From: Tardiphaga sp. 709
GTDB lineage: Bacteria > Pseudomonadota > Alphaproteobacteria > Rhizobiales > Xanthobacteraceae
Reading direction: 5' to 3'
Assembly (NCBI RefSeq): GCF_032401055.1
Contig: NZ_CP135529.1
Location: forward strand, 4,214,501-4,278,500
Length of the DNA: 64,000 nt
Each line of letters starts with the position of its first letter. The stretch's first letter is position 1. A program made the translations under genes and the position numbers. Of this stretch, positions 16,888 through 25,063 are shown in pieces. The notes beneath the pieces are model-generated. The model was given only the letters and a program-made list of their open reading frames with translations, did not search any database and was not told the DNA's origin.

Positions 16888-18561
16888 TCAGCCCCTGGCG
16901 TGCAGCGATGGCAGATTGAGGTGATGTTCCTCGGCGCAGTCGATGGCTTCCTCATAGCCCGCATCGGCGTGGCGCATCACACCGGTCGCCGGATCGTTCC
17001 ACAACACGCGTTCGAGGCGCTTGGCCGCTTCCGGCGTGCCGTCGGCGACGATGACCATGCCGGAATGCTGCGAGAAGCCCATGCCGACGCCGCCGCCATG
17101 ATGCAGCGATACCCAGGTTGCGCCAGATGCGCAGTTGAGCAGCGCATTGAGCAGCGGCCAGTCGGAGACGGCGTCGGAGCCGTCCTTCATCGCTTCGGTC
17201 TCGCGGTTCGGGCTTGCCACGGAGCCGGAATCGAGATGATCGCGGCCAATGACGATCGGTGCCTTTAACTCGCCCGATGCGACCATTTCGTTGAAGGCGA
17301 GGCCGAGGCGATGGCGATCGCCGAGGCCGACCCAGCAGATCCGCGCCGGCAGGCCCTGAAACTGGATGCGCTCGCGCGCCATGTCGAGCCAGTTCACCAG
17401 CGCCTTGTTGTGTCCGAGGATCTCCTTCACCTTGGCGTCGGTCTTGTAGATATCCTCGGGATCGCCTGAGAGAGCAGCCCAACGGAACGGGCCAATGCCG
17501 CGGCAGAACAGCGGGCGGATATAGGCTGGCACGAAGCCCGGGAAGTCGAATGCGTTGTCGACGCCTTCTTCCTTGGCCATCTGGCGGATGTTGTTGCCGT
17601 AGTCGACGGTGGGCACGCCCATCTTGTGGAAGTCGAGCATCGCGCGCACGTGCTCGCTCATCGATTTCCGCGAGGCCTTCTCGACGGCTTGCGGATCGGT
17701 GGCGCGCTTGGCTTCCCACTCGGACAGTGTCCAGCCCTTCGGCAGGTAGCCGTTGACCGGGTCATGCGCCGAGGTCTGGTCGGTGACGATGTCCGGCCTG
17801 ACGCCGCGGCGGACCAGTTCCGGGAAAATGTCGGCGGCATTGCCAAGCACGCCGACGGAGATCGGCTTCTTCTCCTTGTTGGCCTTCTCGATGATCGCGA
17901 GGGCGTCGTCGAGGTTCTTCGCCTGCACATCGAGGTAACGGCTCTTCAAGCGCATCTCGATGCGGCTCGGCTGGCATTCGACCGCGAGGCACGAAGCGCC
18001 AGCCATGGTGGCAGCCAGCGTCTGCGCGCCGCCCATGCCGCCGAGACCTGCGGTGAGGATCCAGCGGCCGGACAGGTCGCCATTATAGTGCTGCCGTCCG
18101 GCCTCCACGAAGGTCTCGTAGGTGCCCTGCACGATGCCCTGCGAGCCGATATAGATCCACGAGCCGGCCGTCATCTGGCCGTACATCATCAGCCCCTTGC
18201 GATCGAGCTCGTTGAAGTGCTCCCAGGTGGCCCAGCGCGGCACCAGATTGGAATTGGCGATCAGCACGCGCGGCGCGTCAGTGTGCGTCTTGAACACGCC
18301 GACCGGCTTGCCGGACTGCACCAGCAGCGTCTCGTCGGTGTTGAGCTCACGGAGCGACTTGGCGATCTGGTCGAAGGCTTCCCAATTGCGTGCCGCGCGG
18401 CCGATGCCGCCATAGACCACGAGCTCGTTGGGATTCTCGGCCACTTCCGGATCGAGATTGTTCATCAGCATGCGCAGCGGCGCTTCGGTGAGCCAGTCCT
18501 TGGCGGAGAGTTCGGTGCCGCGCGGGCTGCGGACGATGCGGCTGTTCTTGCTGCGATCCAT
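16888..18561 (-). CDS. hutU: Urocanate hydratase
   Basis: 557 residues from the ATG at 18561 (AAGGA nine bases upstream), the normal family length; the longer frame to 18771 runs into hutI. The enzyme adds water to urocanate to form 4-imidazolone-5-propionate using tightly bound NAD+ as an electrophile. Recognisable blocks include [17 protein letters not shown], the NAD-binding GLGGMGGAQ, the cysteine-containing [20 protein letters not shown], and [18 protein letters not shown] near the C-terminus. It is the second gene of the hutI-hutU-hutD operon, starting 11 bases after hutI ends. Urocanate would normally come from HutH, which is not in the window. Confidence 0.98.
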   Translation of the reverse strand: MDRSKNSRIVRSPRGTELSAKDWLTEAPLRMLMNNLDPEVAENPNELVVYGGIGRAARNWEAFDQIAKSLRELNTDETLLVQSGKPVGVFKTHTDAPRVLIANSNLVPRWATWEHFNELDRKGLMMYGQMTAGSWIYIGSQGIVQGTYETFVEAGRQHYNGDLSGRWILTAGLGGMGGAQTLAATMAGASCLAVECQPSRIEMRLKSRYLDVQAKNLDDALAIIEKANKEKKPISVGVLGNAADIFPELVRRGVRPDIVTDQTSAHDPVNGYLPKGWTLSEWEAKRATDPQAVEKASRKSMSEHVRAMLDFHKMGVPTVDYGNNIRQMAKEEGVDNAFDFPGFVPAYIRPLFCRGIGPFRWAALSGDPEDIYKTDAKVKEILGHNKALVNWLDMARERIQFQGLPARICWVGLGDRHRLGLAFNEMVASGELKAPIVIGRDHLDSGSVASPNRETEAMKDGSDAVSDWPLLNALLNCASGATWVSLHHGGGVGMGFSQHSGMVIVADGTPEAAKRLERVLWNDPATGVMRHADAGYEEAIDCAEEHHLNLPSLHARG

Positions 18562-18572
18562 GATGTCGATCC

Positions 18573-19802
18573 TTACTTGGAAACGGTCGCGTGCGTTCGG
18601 CCGTGCCAGACGCGCGCGTGGAGCGGATTGAAGCCGACGCGGTAGACCAGCTCGGCGGGGTGTTCGATGTCCCAGATGGCGAGATCGCAGGCCTTGCCGG
18701 CCTCCAGCGTGCCGACTTCGCTCAGCTTGCCCAGCGCCCGCGCACCTTCGCGCGTGACGCCGAGCAGGCATTCGCCCACGGTCATGCGAAACAGTGTCGC
18801 GCCCATATTCATGGTGAGCAGCAGCGAGGTCAGCGGCGAGGTGCCGGGATTGCTGTCGGTGGCCAGCGCCAGATGCGTGCCATGCTTGCGGAACAGCGCG
18901 ATCGGCGGAGCCTGGGTTTCGCGCAGGGTGTAGTAAGCACCCGGCAATACTACGGCGACGGTGCCGGCCTTGGTCAGCGCGATGACGCCGTCCTCGTCCG
19001 TATGTTCGAGATGATCCGCAGAGAGCGCGCCGTGGTCGGCGGCAAGTTTAGCACCGTGCAGGTTGGACAGCTGGTCCGCATGCAGCTTGACCGGCAGGCC
19101 GTGGGCCTTGGCGGCGGCGAAGACCCGTGCCGTCTGCTCCGGCGAAAATGCGATGCCTTCGCAGAACGCGTCGACGGCGTCGGCGAGCTTTAGTTCGGCA
19201 ATCGCCGGCAGCATTTCGGCGATGACCGTGTCGATATAGGCGCCCTTGTCGCCATTCGCTTCCGGCGGCATCGCATGCGCGCCGAGAAACGATGTCACGA
19301 CGGAGACATCGCGCGCGCGGCCGAGCTGGCGCGCAGCTGTGAGGCAGCGGATTTCAGTATCCCTGTCGAGGCCGTAACCCGATTTGATCTCGATGGTGGT
19401 GACGCCTTCGGCGAGCAGATGGTCGAGCCGCTTCAAGCCGCTGGCGACGAGCTGCGCCTCGCTGGCCGCACGCGTGGCCTTCATGCTCGATGCGATGCCG
19501 CCGCCGGCGCGCGAAATATCCTCATAGCTCGCGCCCTCGAGCCGCATCGCGAATTCACTCGCGCGGTTGCCGCCATAGATCAGATGGGTGTGGCAATCGA
19601 CCAGCCCCGGCGTGATCCAGCGGCCGTCGCAATCGATCCGTGTCTTGGCGTCGGCATCCGGCGGCAGGTCTGACGCAGGACCAGCGTAAGCAATCCGGCC
19701 GTCCTTTGCTGCGATGCACCCGTCCTCCACGATGCCGAGGCCGGGCGTGTCGGTCGCCATGGTCGCAAGGCGTGCATTGGTCCAGATGGTATCGAAGGTC
19801 AT
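18573..19802 (-). CDS. hutI: Imidazolonepropionase
   Basis: 409 residues. The enzyme opens imidazolone propionate to N-formimino-L-glutamate. The amidohydrolase metal site is visible in [16 protein letters not shown], later histidines in KLHADQLSN and [11 protein letters not shown], and the catalytic aspartate in [10 protein letters not shown]. It is the first gene of the leftward hut operon and its start is about 30 bases from a HutC-type operator, so urocanate-bound HutC probably controls it. The ribosome site is poor. Confidence 0.97.
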   Translation of the reverse strand: MTFDTIWTNARLATMATDTPGLGIVEDGCIAAKDGRIAYAGPASDLPPDADAKTRIDCDGRWITPGLVDCHTHLIYGGNRASEFAMRLEGASYEDISRAGGGIASSMKATRAASEAQLVASGLKRLDHLLAEGVTTIEIKSGYGLDRDTEIRCLTAARQLGRARDVSVVTSFLGAHAMPPEANGDKGAYIDTVIAEMLPAIAELKLADAVDAFCEGIAFSPEQTARVFAAAKAHGLPVKLHADQLSNLHGAKLAADHGALSADHLEHTDEDGVIALTKAGTVAVVLPGAYYTLRETQAPPIALFRKHGTHLALATDSNPGTSPLTSLLLTMNMGATLFRMTVGECLLGVTREGARALGKLSEVGTLEAGKACDLAIWDIEHPAELVYRVGFNPLHARVWHGRTHATVSK

Positions 19803-19830
19803 GACGGACTGCCGTAAATTCGGGACGTCG

Positions 19831-19844
19831 TATGTCTATACATA
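19831..19844. promoter_or_regulatory. HutC-type operator between hutI and hutF
   Basis: TATGTCTATACATA: arms TATGT/ACATA around a 4-bp centre, matching the GTNTANAC pattern known for the HutC subfamily of GntR regulators. It sits midway in the 95-bp divergent region between hutI and hutF, where one dimer could repress both operons. hutC itself is in the rightward operon. Confidence 0.65.
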
Positions 19845-19897
19845 ATCAGCGGCCTCGCTTATTGTCGAGCGTCTTTTGAATGCAACAGGCAATCGCT

Positions 19898-21277
19898 ATG
19901 GGCACGCAACGTGCTGCAAAAAGGCTATTCTTCGCGCACGCGCTGCTGCCGTCAGGCTGGGCGCGCGACGTCGTTGTCGCAATCGAGAATGGCGTCATCA
20001 CGGCCATTGCTGCGAATTCGAGCAGCGCTGACGCTGAAATCATCAGCGGCGTGGCGCTGCCCGGATTGCCCAATCTGCACAGCCATGCGTTCCAGCGCGG
20101 CATGGCCGGCCTCACCGAAATTCGCGGCGCGACCCAAGATAGTTTCTGGACATGGCGGCAGTTGATGTATCGCTTCATCGATACATTGACGCCGGATGAC
20201 GTCGAGGCCATCGCGGGCTTCGCCTATGCCGACATGCTGGAAGCTGGCTTCACCTCGGTCGCCGAGTTTCACTATCTGCATCACGACGAGAGCGGCGCGC
20301 CCTATGGCGATCTCGCGGAGATGGCTACGCGCATCGCGGCAGCGGCCGGCGAGACCGGCATCGGTCTGACGCTATTGCCGTCCTTCTACAATTTCAGCGG
20401 CTTTGGTGGTGCCGCGTCGATCCACGGCCAGCGTCGTTTCGCCAATGATCCCGCGCGCTTTCTGGCGCTGCTGGAGAAGTCGCGCGAAGCGATCAAGTCG
20501 GTCGATGACGCCGCCATCGGCATTGCGCCGCATTCGTTGCGCGCGATCACGCCAGACACACTAAATGACGTCCTCAAGGCAGTGCCTCATGGCCCGATTC
20601 ATATCCACGTGGCGGAGCAGACCAAAGAAGTCGAGGACTGCATCGCCTGGTCCGGCCAGCGCCCGGTGGCGTGGCTGCTGGATCATATGCCGGTCGACAG
20701 GCGCTGGGTGCTGATCCACGCGACCCATATGACGCCCGAAGAAACCGCCGGTGTCGCGAAGACAGGCGCCGTCGTCGGCCTCTGTCCGCTCACCGAAGCC
20801 AGTCTCGGCGACGGCATTTTCGAAGGCCCGCGCTTCATCGATGCCGGCGGCGTCTTCGGCGTCGGCAGCGATTCCAACATCGAGATTACGGCGCCCGGCG
20901 AACTCAAGCAGCTCGAATACAGCCAGCGTCTGGCCTATCGCGTCCGCAATGCCGTGGCGCGCCATGAGGGCGAGTCCACCGGCCGTGCGCTCTATGAACA
21001 TGCGCTGGTCGGCGGCACGCAGGCCTCGGGCCGCAATATCGGCGCGCTGGCGGTCGGCAAGCGCGCTGATATCGTCGTGCTGGACACCGCACATCCCGAT
21101 CTCTGTGCCGTCACCGGCGACCGCTGGCTCGATGCCGCAACCTTCATCGCCGGAAAATCGGCGATCTCCGACGTCTTCGTTGGCGGCAAGCAGGTCGTCG
21201 ACAGTGGTCGCCACATCAAGCGCGCATCCATCACCGAACGCTATCGGCGCGTCGTGCAGCGGCTGGCGACACTCTGA
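19898..21277 (+). CDS. hutF: Formimidoylglutamate deiminase
   Basis: 459 residues from the ATG at 19898, which has AGGC eight bases upstream; an ATG at 19880 has no ribosome site. The enzyme deaminates N-formimino-L-glutamate to N-formyl-L-glutamate, the Pseudomonas-type branch of histidine breakdown. Amidohydrolase residues are in NLHSHAFQRGMAGL, HIHVAEQTKEVEDC, IHATHMTPEE and GVGSDSNIEI. The stop overlaps the hutC start (TGATG). The next step needs HutG (formylglutamate amidohydrolase), which is not in the window. Confidence 0.95.
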   Translation: MGTQRAAKRLFFAHALLPSGWARDVVVAIENGVITAIAANSSSADAEIISGVALPGLPNLHSHAFQRGMAGLTEIRGATQDSFWTWRQLMYRFIDTLTPDDVEAIAGFAYADMLEAGFTSVAEFHYLHHDESGAPYGDLAEMATRIAAAAGETGIGLTLLPSFYNFSGFGGAASIHGQRRFANDPARFLALLEKSREAIKSVDDAAIGIAPHSLRAITPDTLNDVLKAVPHGPIHIHVAEQTKEVEDCIAWSGQRPVAWLLDHMPVDRRWVLIHATHMTPEETAGVAKTGAVVGLCPLTEASLGDGIFEGPRFIDAGGVFGVGSDSNIEITAPGELKQLEYSQRLAYRVRNAVARHEGESTGRALYEHALVGGTQASGRNIGALAVGKRADIVVLDTAHPDLCAVTGDRWLDAATFIAGKSAISDVFVGGKQVVDSGRHIKRASITERYRRVVQRLATL

Positions 21278-22041
21278 TGGCGACAGCGCGCGTATCAAAA
21301 CTGGCAAATGGAAAAGCGCACGCCGCGCCGCAGGCGCTGTATCAGCGCATCCGTGCCGATCTCGAAGAGAAGATCCTCTCCGGCCGCTGGCCGCCTGGCT
21401 ATCGCATTCCGTTCGAGCATGAACTGGTCGAGAGCTATAATTGCTCGCGGATGACTGTGAACAAGGTGCTGTCAGGTCTCGCAGCGGCCGGCGTCATCGA
21501 GCGCAAGCGCCGCGTCGGAAGCTTCGTCGCCAAGCCGCTGGTGCAGTCTGCGGTGCTGCATATTCCGGATATCCAGGCCGAGATTGCCAAGCGCGGCGAG
21601 GCTTATGCTTACGAACTACTGTCGCGCAAACGGCGCAAGGCAACCAAGGACGATCTCGAACGTCTCGGTATCGACAAGATCTGCGATGTGCTGGTGTTGA
21701 GCTGTCGGCACATCGCCAAGGGCAAGCCTTTCGCGCTGGAAGAGCGTCTGATCAATCTCGACGTGGTGCCACCTGCATGCGAGGTCGACTTCACGCGCGT
21801 GCCACCAGGTACCTGGCTGCTCGGTCACGTACCGTGGAATGAGGCGGAGCATCGGATTACGGCATCTCTCGCCGACGATGTCGCCTTGAAAGCATTGACG
21901 CTGAAGAAACCAGCCGCCTGCCTCGTGGTCGAGCGCCGCACCTGGCGCAAGAAAAAGATCATCACATCGGTGCGCGTCACCTATCCGAACGATCTGTATC
22001 AGCTCACTGCACGCTTCACGCCGACGGGGCTGCGATCATGA
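21277..22041 (+). CDS. hutC: Histidine utilisation repressor, GntR/HutC family
   Basis: 254 residues. The N-terminal winged helix (about 15-85: LYQRIRADLEEKILSGRWPPGYRIP, then NCSRMTVNKVLSGLAAAGVIERKRRVGSFV) is followed by a UTRA-type effector domain (about 100-245). HutC binds urocanate and releases its operator. Coupled to hutF by a one-base TGATG overlap. It lies upstream of an ABC importer on the same strand, after a 105-bp gap with its own TTGACT-containing region, so the importer may be separately expressed but under the same regulator. Confidence 0.93.
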   Translation: MATARVSKLANGKAHAAPQALYQRIRADLEEKILSGRWPPGYRIPFEHELVESYNCSRMTVNKVLSGLAAAGVIERKRRVGSFVAKPLVQSAVLHIPDIQAEIAKRGEAYAYELLSRKRRKATKDDLERLGIDKICDVLVLSCRHIAKGKPFALEERLINLDVVPPACEVDFTRVPPGTWLLGHVPWNEAEHRITASLADDVALKALTLKKPAACLVVERRTWRKKKIITSVRVTYPNDLYQLTARFTPTGLRS

Positions 22042-22146
22042 GGACGACATGAATCATCTGCCGCAGGGCGTCTGCGGAAATTGACTCTGGCAATCCGCCA
22101 TGTTGCCATGCAGTATCATTCTAAATCTGGCTGAGGAGAGTGCGTT

Positions 22147-23091
22147 ATGAAGTTGATTGGAGTTTCCGTCGCCGCCATGCTCGCGGCTCTCGTTGCGACC
22201 CCGGCTGCGGCGCAGACCAAGGTGACCATCGCCATTTCCGGCTGGACGGGTTTTGCGCCGCTGACGCTGGCGAAGGAAGCCGGCATCTTCGCCAAAAATG
22301 GACTCGACGTCACCATCAAGAAGGTGCCGCAGGCCAGCCGCCATCTCGCCATCGCATCGGGCGACGTGCAGTGCGCCGCCACCACGGTTGAGACCTGGGT
22401 GGTGTGGAATGCCAATGGCGTCGCCACCACGCAGCTGTTCCAGCTCGACAAGTCCTATGGCGCCGACGGCATGGCCGTGCGCGCCGGCACCGCATCGATC
22501 AAGGATCTGAAGGGCAAGACCGTTGCGGCTTCCGCTCCGGGCACCGCGCCCTATTTCACGCTCGCCTGGTTCCTGAAGAAGAACGGCCTCTCGGTGAAGG
22601 ACGTCTCCGTCGTCAACATGGAGCCGGGTCCCGCAGCGCAGGCGTTCATTGCCGGCCAGAACGATGCGGCCATGACCTATGAGCCTTATCTCTCGGCCGT
22701 GCGCGAGAAGCCGGAAGCCGGCAAGATCATTGCTACCACGCTCGACTATCCGATGATCATGGACACGTTCGGCTGCACGCCGAAGTTCATCGCGGATAAC
22801 GAAGGTGCCGTGAAGGCGCTGGCCAAGAGCTATTTCGAGGCCGTTGCGATGATCGGTGCCGAGAAGGACAAGTCCTATGAGATCATGGGCGCCGACGTGA
22901 AGCAGACCGGCGAGAAGTTCGGCGCCTCCGCGCAGTATCTGCGTTGGCAGGATCAGGAAGCGAACAAGAAGTTCTTCGCCGGCGAGCACCAGGCGTTCTC
23001 GAAGGAAGCTGCAGAGCTGCTGCTCGAAATCGGCGTGATCAAGGAAATCCCGGATCTGACGAAGCTCGCCGATCCGCGTTTCATTCAGTAA
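22147..23091 (+). CDS. ABC transporter substrate-binding protein, SsuA/NMT1 type
   Basis: 314 residues with a signal peptide (MKLIGVSVAAMLAALVATPAAAQ, cut after AQ or AAA) and a strong ribosome site (GAGGAGAG). The mature domain opens with KVTIAISGWTGFAPLTLAKEAGIFAKNGLDV, typical of NrtA/SsuA/TauA/ThiY-like receptors for small anionic or heterocyclic ligands. Placed right after hutC, and followed by a permease and an ATPase. The location suggests the ligand is histidine or urocanate; known histidine importers of hut loci use a different receptor type, which makes urocanate the more interesting guess. That is inference from context only. Confidence 0.88.
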   Translation: MKLIGVSVAAMLAALVATPAAAQTKVTIAISGWTGFAPLTLAKEAGIFAKNGLDVTIKKVPQASRHLAIASGDVQCAATTVETWVVWNANGVATTQLFQLDKSYGADGMAVRAGTASIKDLKGKTVAASAPGTAPYFTLAWFLKKNGLSVKDVSVVNMEPGPAAQAFIAGQNDAAMTYEPYLSAVREKPEAGKIIATTLDYPMIMDTFGCTPKFIADNEGAVKALAKSYFEAVAMIGAEKDKSYEIMGADVKQTGEKFGASAQYLRWQDQEANKKFFAGEHQAFSKEAAELLLEIGVIKEIPDLTKLADPRFIQ

Positions 23092-23124
23092 ACCCGAGAT
23101 ACTCGTGCACGACTCCATCAACGA

Positions 23125-23206
23125 CGTCATGGCCGGGCCTGTCCCGGCCATCCACGTCTGCTCTTGCGGCCAAGACGTGGATACCCGGCATTCGCCGGGC
23201 ATGACG
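23125..23206. repeat. Palindromic element inside ABC transporter operon
   Basis: Arms CGTCATGGCCGGG... and ...CCGGGCATGACG, with an inner pair CACGTCT/AGACGTG, form a long imperfect hairpin between the binding-protein and permease genes. It fits a dispersed intergenic palindrome of this genome type and could stabilise the receptor mRNA or lower downstream expression. Confidence 0.6.
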
Positions 23207-23238
23207 ACTGAGTTGGTCAGTGCTTCTTCAGGCTCATT

Positions 23239-24012
23239 ATGAAACCACTCGCCCCCATTTCATCCACCGCGCGCGTCGTGCTCGGCATCTCCTTCTTCGT
23301 GCTGTTCGTTGCCGCGTGGTCCTATGCGACCTTTGGCGGCTTCGTCTCCAAGACCTTTCTCGCCAATCCGTGGACCATGCTGCAGGACGGCTGGTTTCTG
23401 CTGGTGAAGCAGGGCTTCCTGCACGACATCGGCATGACCATCTGGCGCGTGATCGGCGGCTTTGTGCTGGCCGCATTGTTCGCGGTGCCGATCGGCATCC
23501 TGATGGGCGCCTACAAACCGATCGAAGCCTTTCTCGAGCCCTTCGTCTCCTTCGCGCGCTATCTGCCGGCCTCGGCCTTTATCCCCTTGCTGATCCTGTG
23601 GGCCGGTATCGGCGAATTGCAGAAGCTGCTGGTGATCTTCATCGGCTCGGTGTTCCAGCTCATTTTGATGGTCGCTGTCTCCGTCGGCAGCGTGCGCCGC
23701 GATCTCGTTGAGGCGTCGCTGACGCTCGGCGCGCGCGACGCCGGTGTGCTCAAGCGCGTTCTCATCCCGTCCGCTGCGCCTGAGATCGCGGAAATCCTGC
23801 GCCTCGTGCTCGGCTGGGCCTGGACCTATGTCATCGTCGCCGAACTGATCGGCTCGTCCTCGGGCATCGGCCACATGATCATCGACAGCCAGGCGCTGCT
23901 CGCCACCGGCCAGATCATCTTCGGCATTATCGTCATCGGCATCATCGGTTTGATTTCGGACTATGCGTTCAAGGCTGCGAACCGGCGCTTGTTTCCGTGG
24001 AGCATCATTTGA
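23239..24012 (+). CDS. ABC transporter permease (SsuC/NrtB type)
   Basis: 257 residues with about six membrane helices and the importer EAA loop (VEASLTLGARDAGVLKRVLIPSAAPEI). It forms the channel of the importer with the preceding receptor and following ATPase. The gene ends inside the ATPase start region (overlap of 16 bases), so translation is coupled. Ribosome site weak; the ATG at 23239 is followed immediately by a hydrophobic segment. Confidence 0.92.
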   Translation: MKPLAPISSTARVVLGISFFVLFVAAWSYATFGGFVSKTFLANPWTMLQDGWFLLVKQGFLHDIGMTIWRVIGGFVLAALFAVPIGILMGAYKPIEAFLEPFVSFARYLPASAFIPLLILWAGIGELQKLLVIFIGSVFQLILMVAVSVGSVRRDLVEASLTLGARDAGVLKRVLIPSAAPEIAEILRLVLGWAWTYVIVAELIGSSSGIGHMIIDSQALLATGQIIFGIIVIGIIGLISDYAFKAANRRLFPWSII

Positions 24013-24794
24013 GCAAGCTCGTCATCGACAACGTCTCGCGGATTTTCCCTGCCGTGCGCGGCGGCACGCCGACGCGTGCGCTGGAGCCGACCAATCTTTC
24101 CGTCGCGGACAACGACTTCGTCACCATCCTCGGACCAAGCGGTTGCGGCAAGTCCACGCTGCTGCGCATGGTCGCCGGGCTGGATACGCCGACCACCGGC
24201 CGCATCCTGCTCGATGGCAAGGCGATCACCGGTCCCGGCGCGGATCGCGGCATGGTGTTCCAGTCCTACACGCTGTTTCCCTGGCTCACGGTGTCGGAGA
24301 ATATTTCCTTCGGTCTGCGCGAGCGCGGCGTCTCGCAACGTGAACGCAACGACATCGCCAAACAGTGGCTGGAGAAGGTGGGCCTCACCAGCTTCGCCAA
24401 TCATTTTCCGAAGCAGCTCTCCGGCGGCATGCAGCAGCGCACCGCGATTGCTCGTGCGCTTGCCAACGATCCGAAGATCCTGCTGCTCGACGAGCCGTTC
24501 GGCGCGCTCGACAACCAGACCCGCGCCCTGATGCAGGAATTGCTGCTCGGCATCTGGGAGCGCGAGCGCAAGACGGTGATCTTCGTCACCCACGATATCG
24601 AGGAAGCGGTGTTCCTGGCGTCGCGCACCGTGGTGATGTCGGCGCGTCCCGGTCGCATCAAGGCCGATATCCCGGTCGATCTGCCACATCCGCGGCACTA
24701 CACCATCAAGACCAGCCCGGCTTTTTCCGACCTCAAAGCGCGGCTCACGGAAGAAATCCGTGTCGAGGCCGTGCTCGCGGCTGAAGCCCACTAG
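23997..24794 (+). CDS. ABC transporter ATP-binding protein (SsuB/NrtD type)
   Basis: 265 residues from a GTG at 23997. Walker A GPSGCGKST, Q-loop MVFQSYTLFPW, signature LSGGMQQR, Walker B ILLLDEPFGALD and switch H in VTHDIEEA are all intact. It powers the importer encoded by the two preceding genes; a TTG at 24009 is an alternative start. The closest relatives by motif are nitrate/sulfonate/taurine-type ATPases. Confidence 0.93.
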   Translation: MEHHLSKLVIDNVSRIFPAVRGGTPTRALEPTNLSVADNDFVTILGPSGCGKSTLLRMVAGLDTPTTGRILLDGKAITGPGADRGMVFQSYTLFPWLTVSENISFGLRERGVSQRERNDIAKQWLEKVGLTSFANHFPKQLSGGMQQRTAIARALANDPKILLLDEPFGALDNQTRALMQELLLGIWERERKTVIFVTHDIEEAVFLASRTVVMSARPGRIKADIPVDLPHPRHYTIKTSPAFSDLKARLTEEIRVEAVLAAEAH

Positions 24795-25063
24795 GATTCT
24801 CGCGTAGCATCAGCGGCGTCAGGATACCGCTTTAGCGACGCGCCAACTATCGAAGGTTGCGTCGTTGCTTGCGTGCCCTGCTCTGGCTGCGTGGTTTTAT
24901 CCGGACCTTAAGTACGTTCGCGGCCGCCGGGAACTCGGGCGCCGCGCAAAACAGTTTGGCGACATCTCGCACATACGATTGCACCACCTCGGCTGAAAGC
25001 CGGTGATCGGGTCATTTCAACGACGGTCCGATGGTTTGAGCAAAGTAATTGCGAGTTGCGTTT

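Noticed and set aside
22087-22109. Sigma-54-like pair TGGC...TTGC before the binding protein
   Set aside because: GG and GC elements are 14 bases apart, not the required 10.
22109-22125. Second possible Irr box before the hut-linked binding protein (TGCAGTATCATTCTAAA)
   Set aside because: Only the right half-site matches fully; the left half agrees at four of seven positions and no iron link exists.
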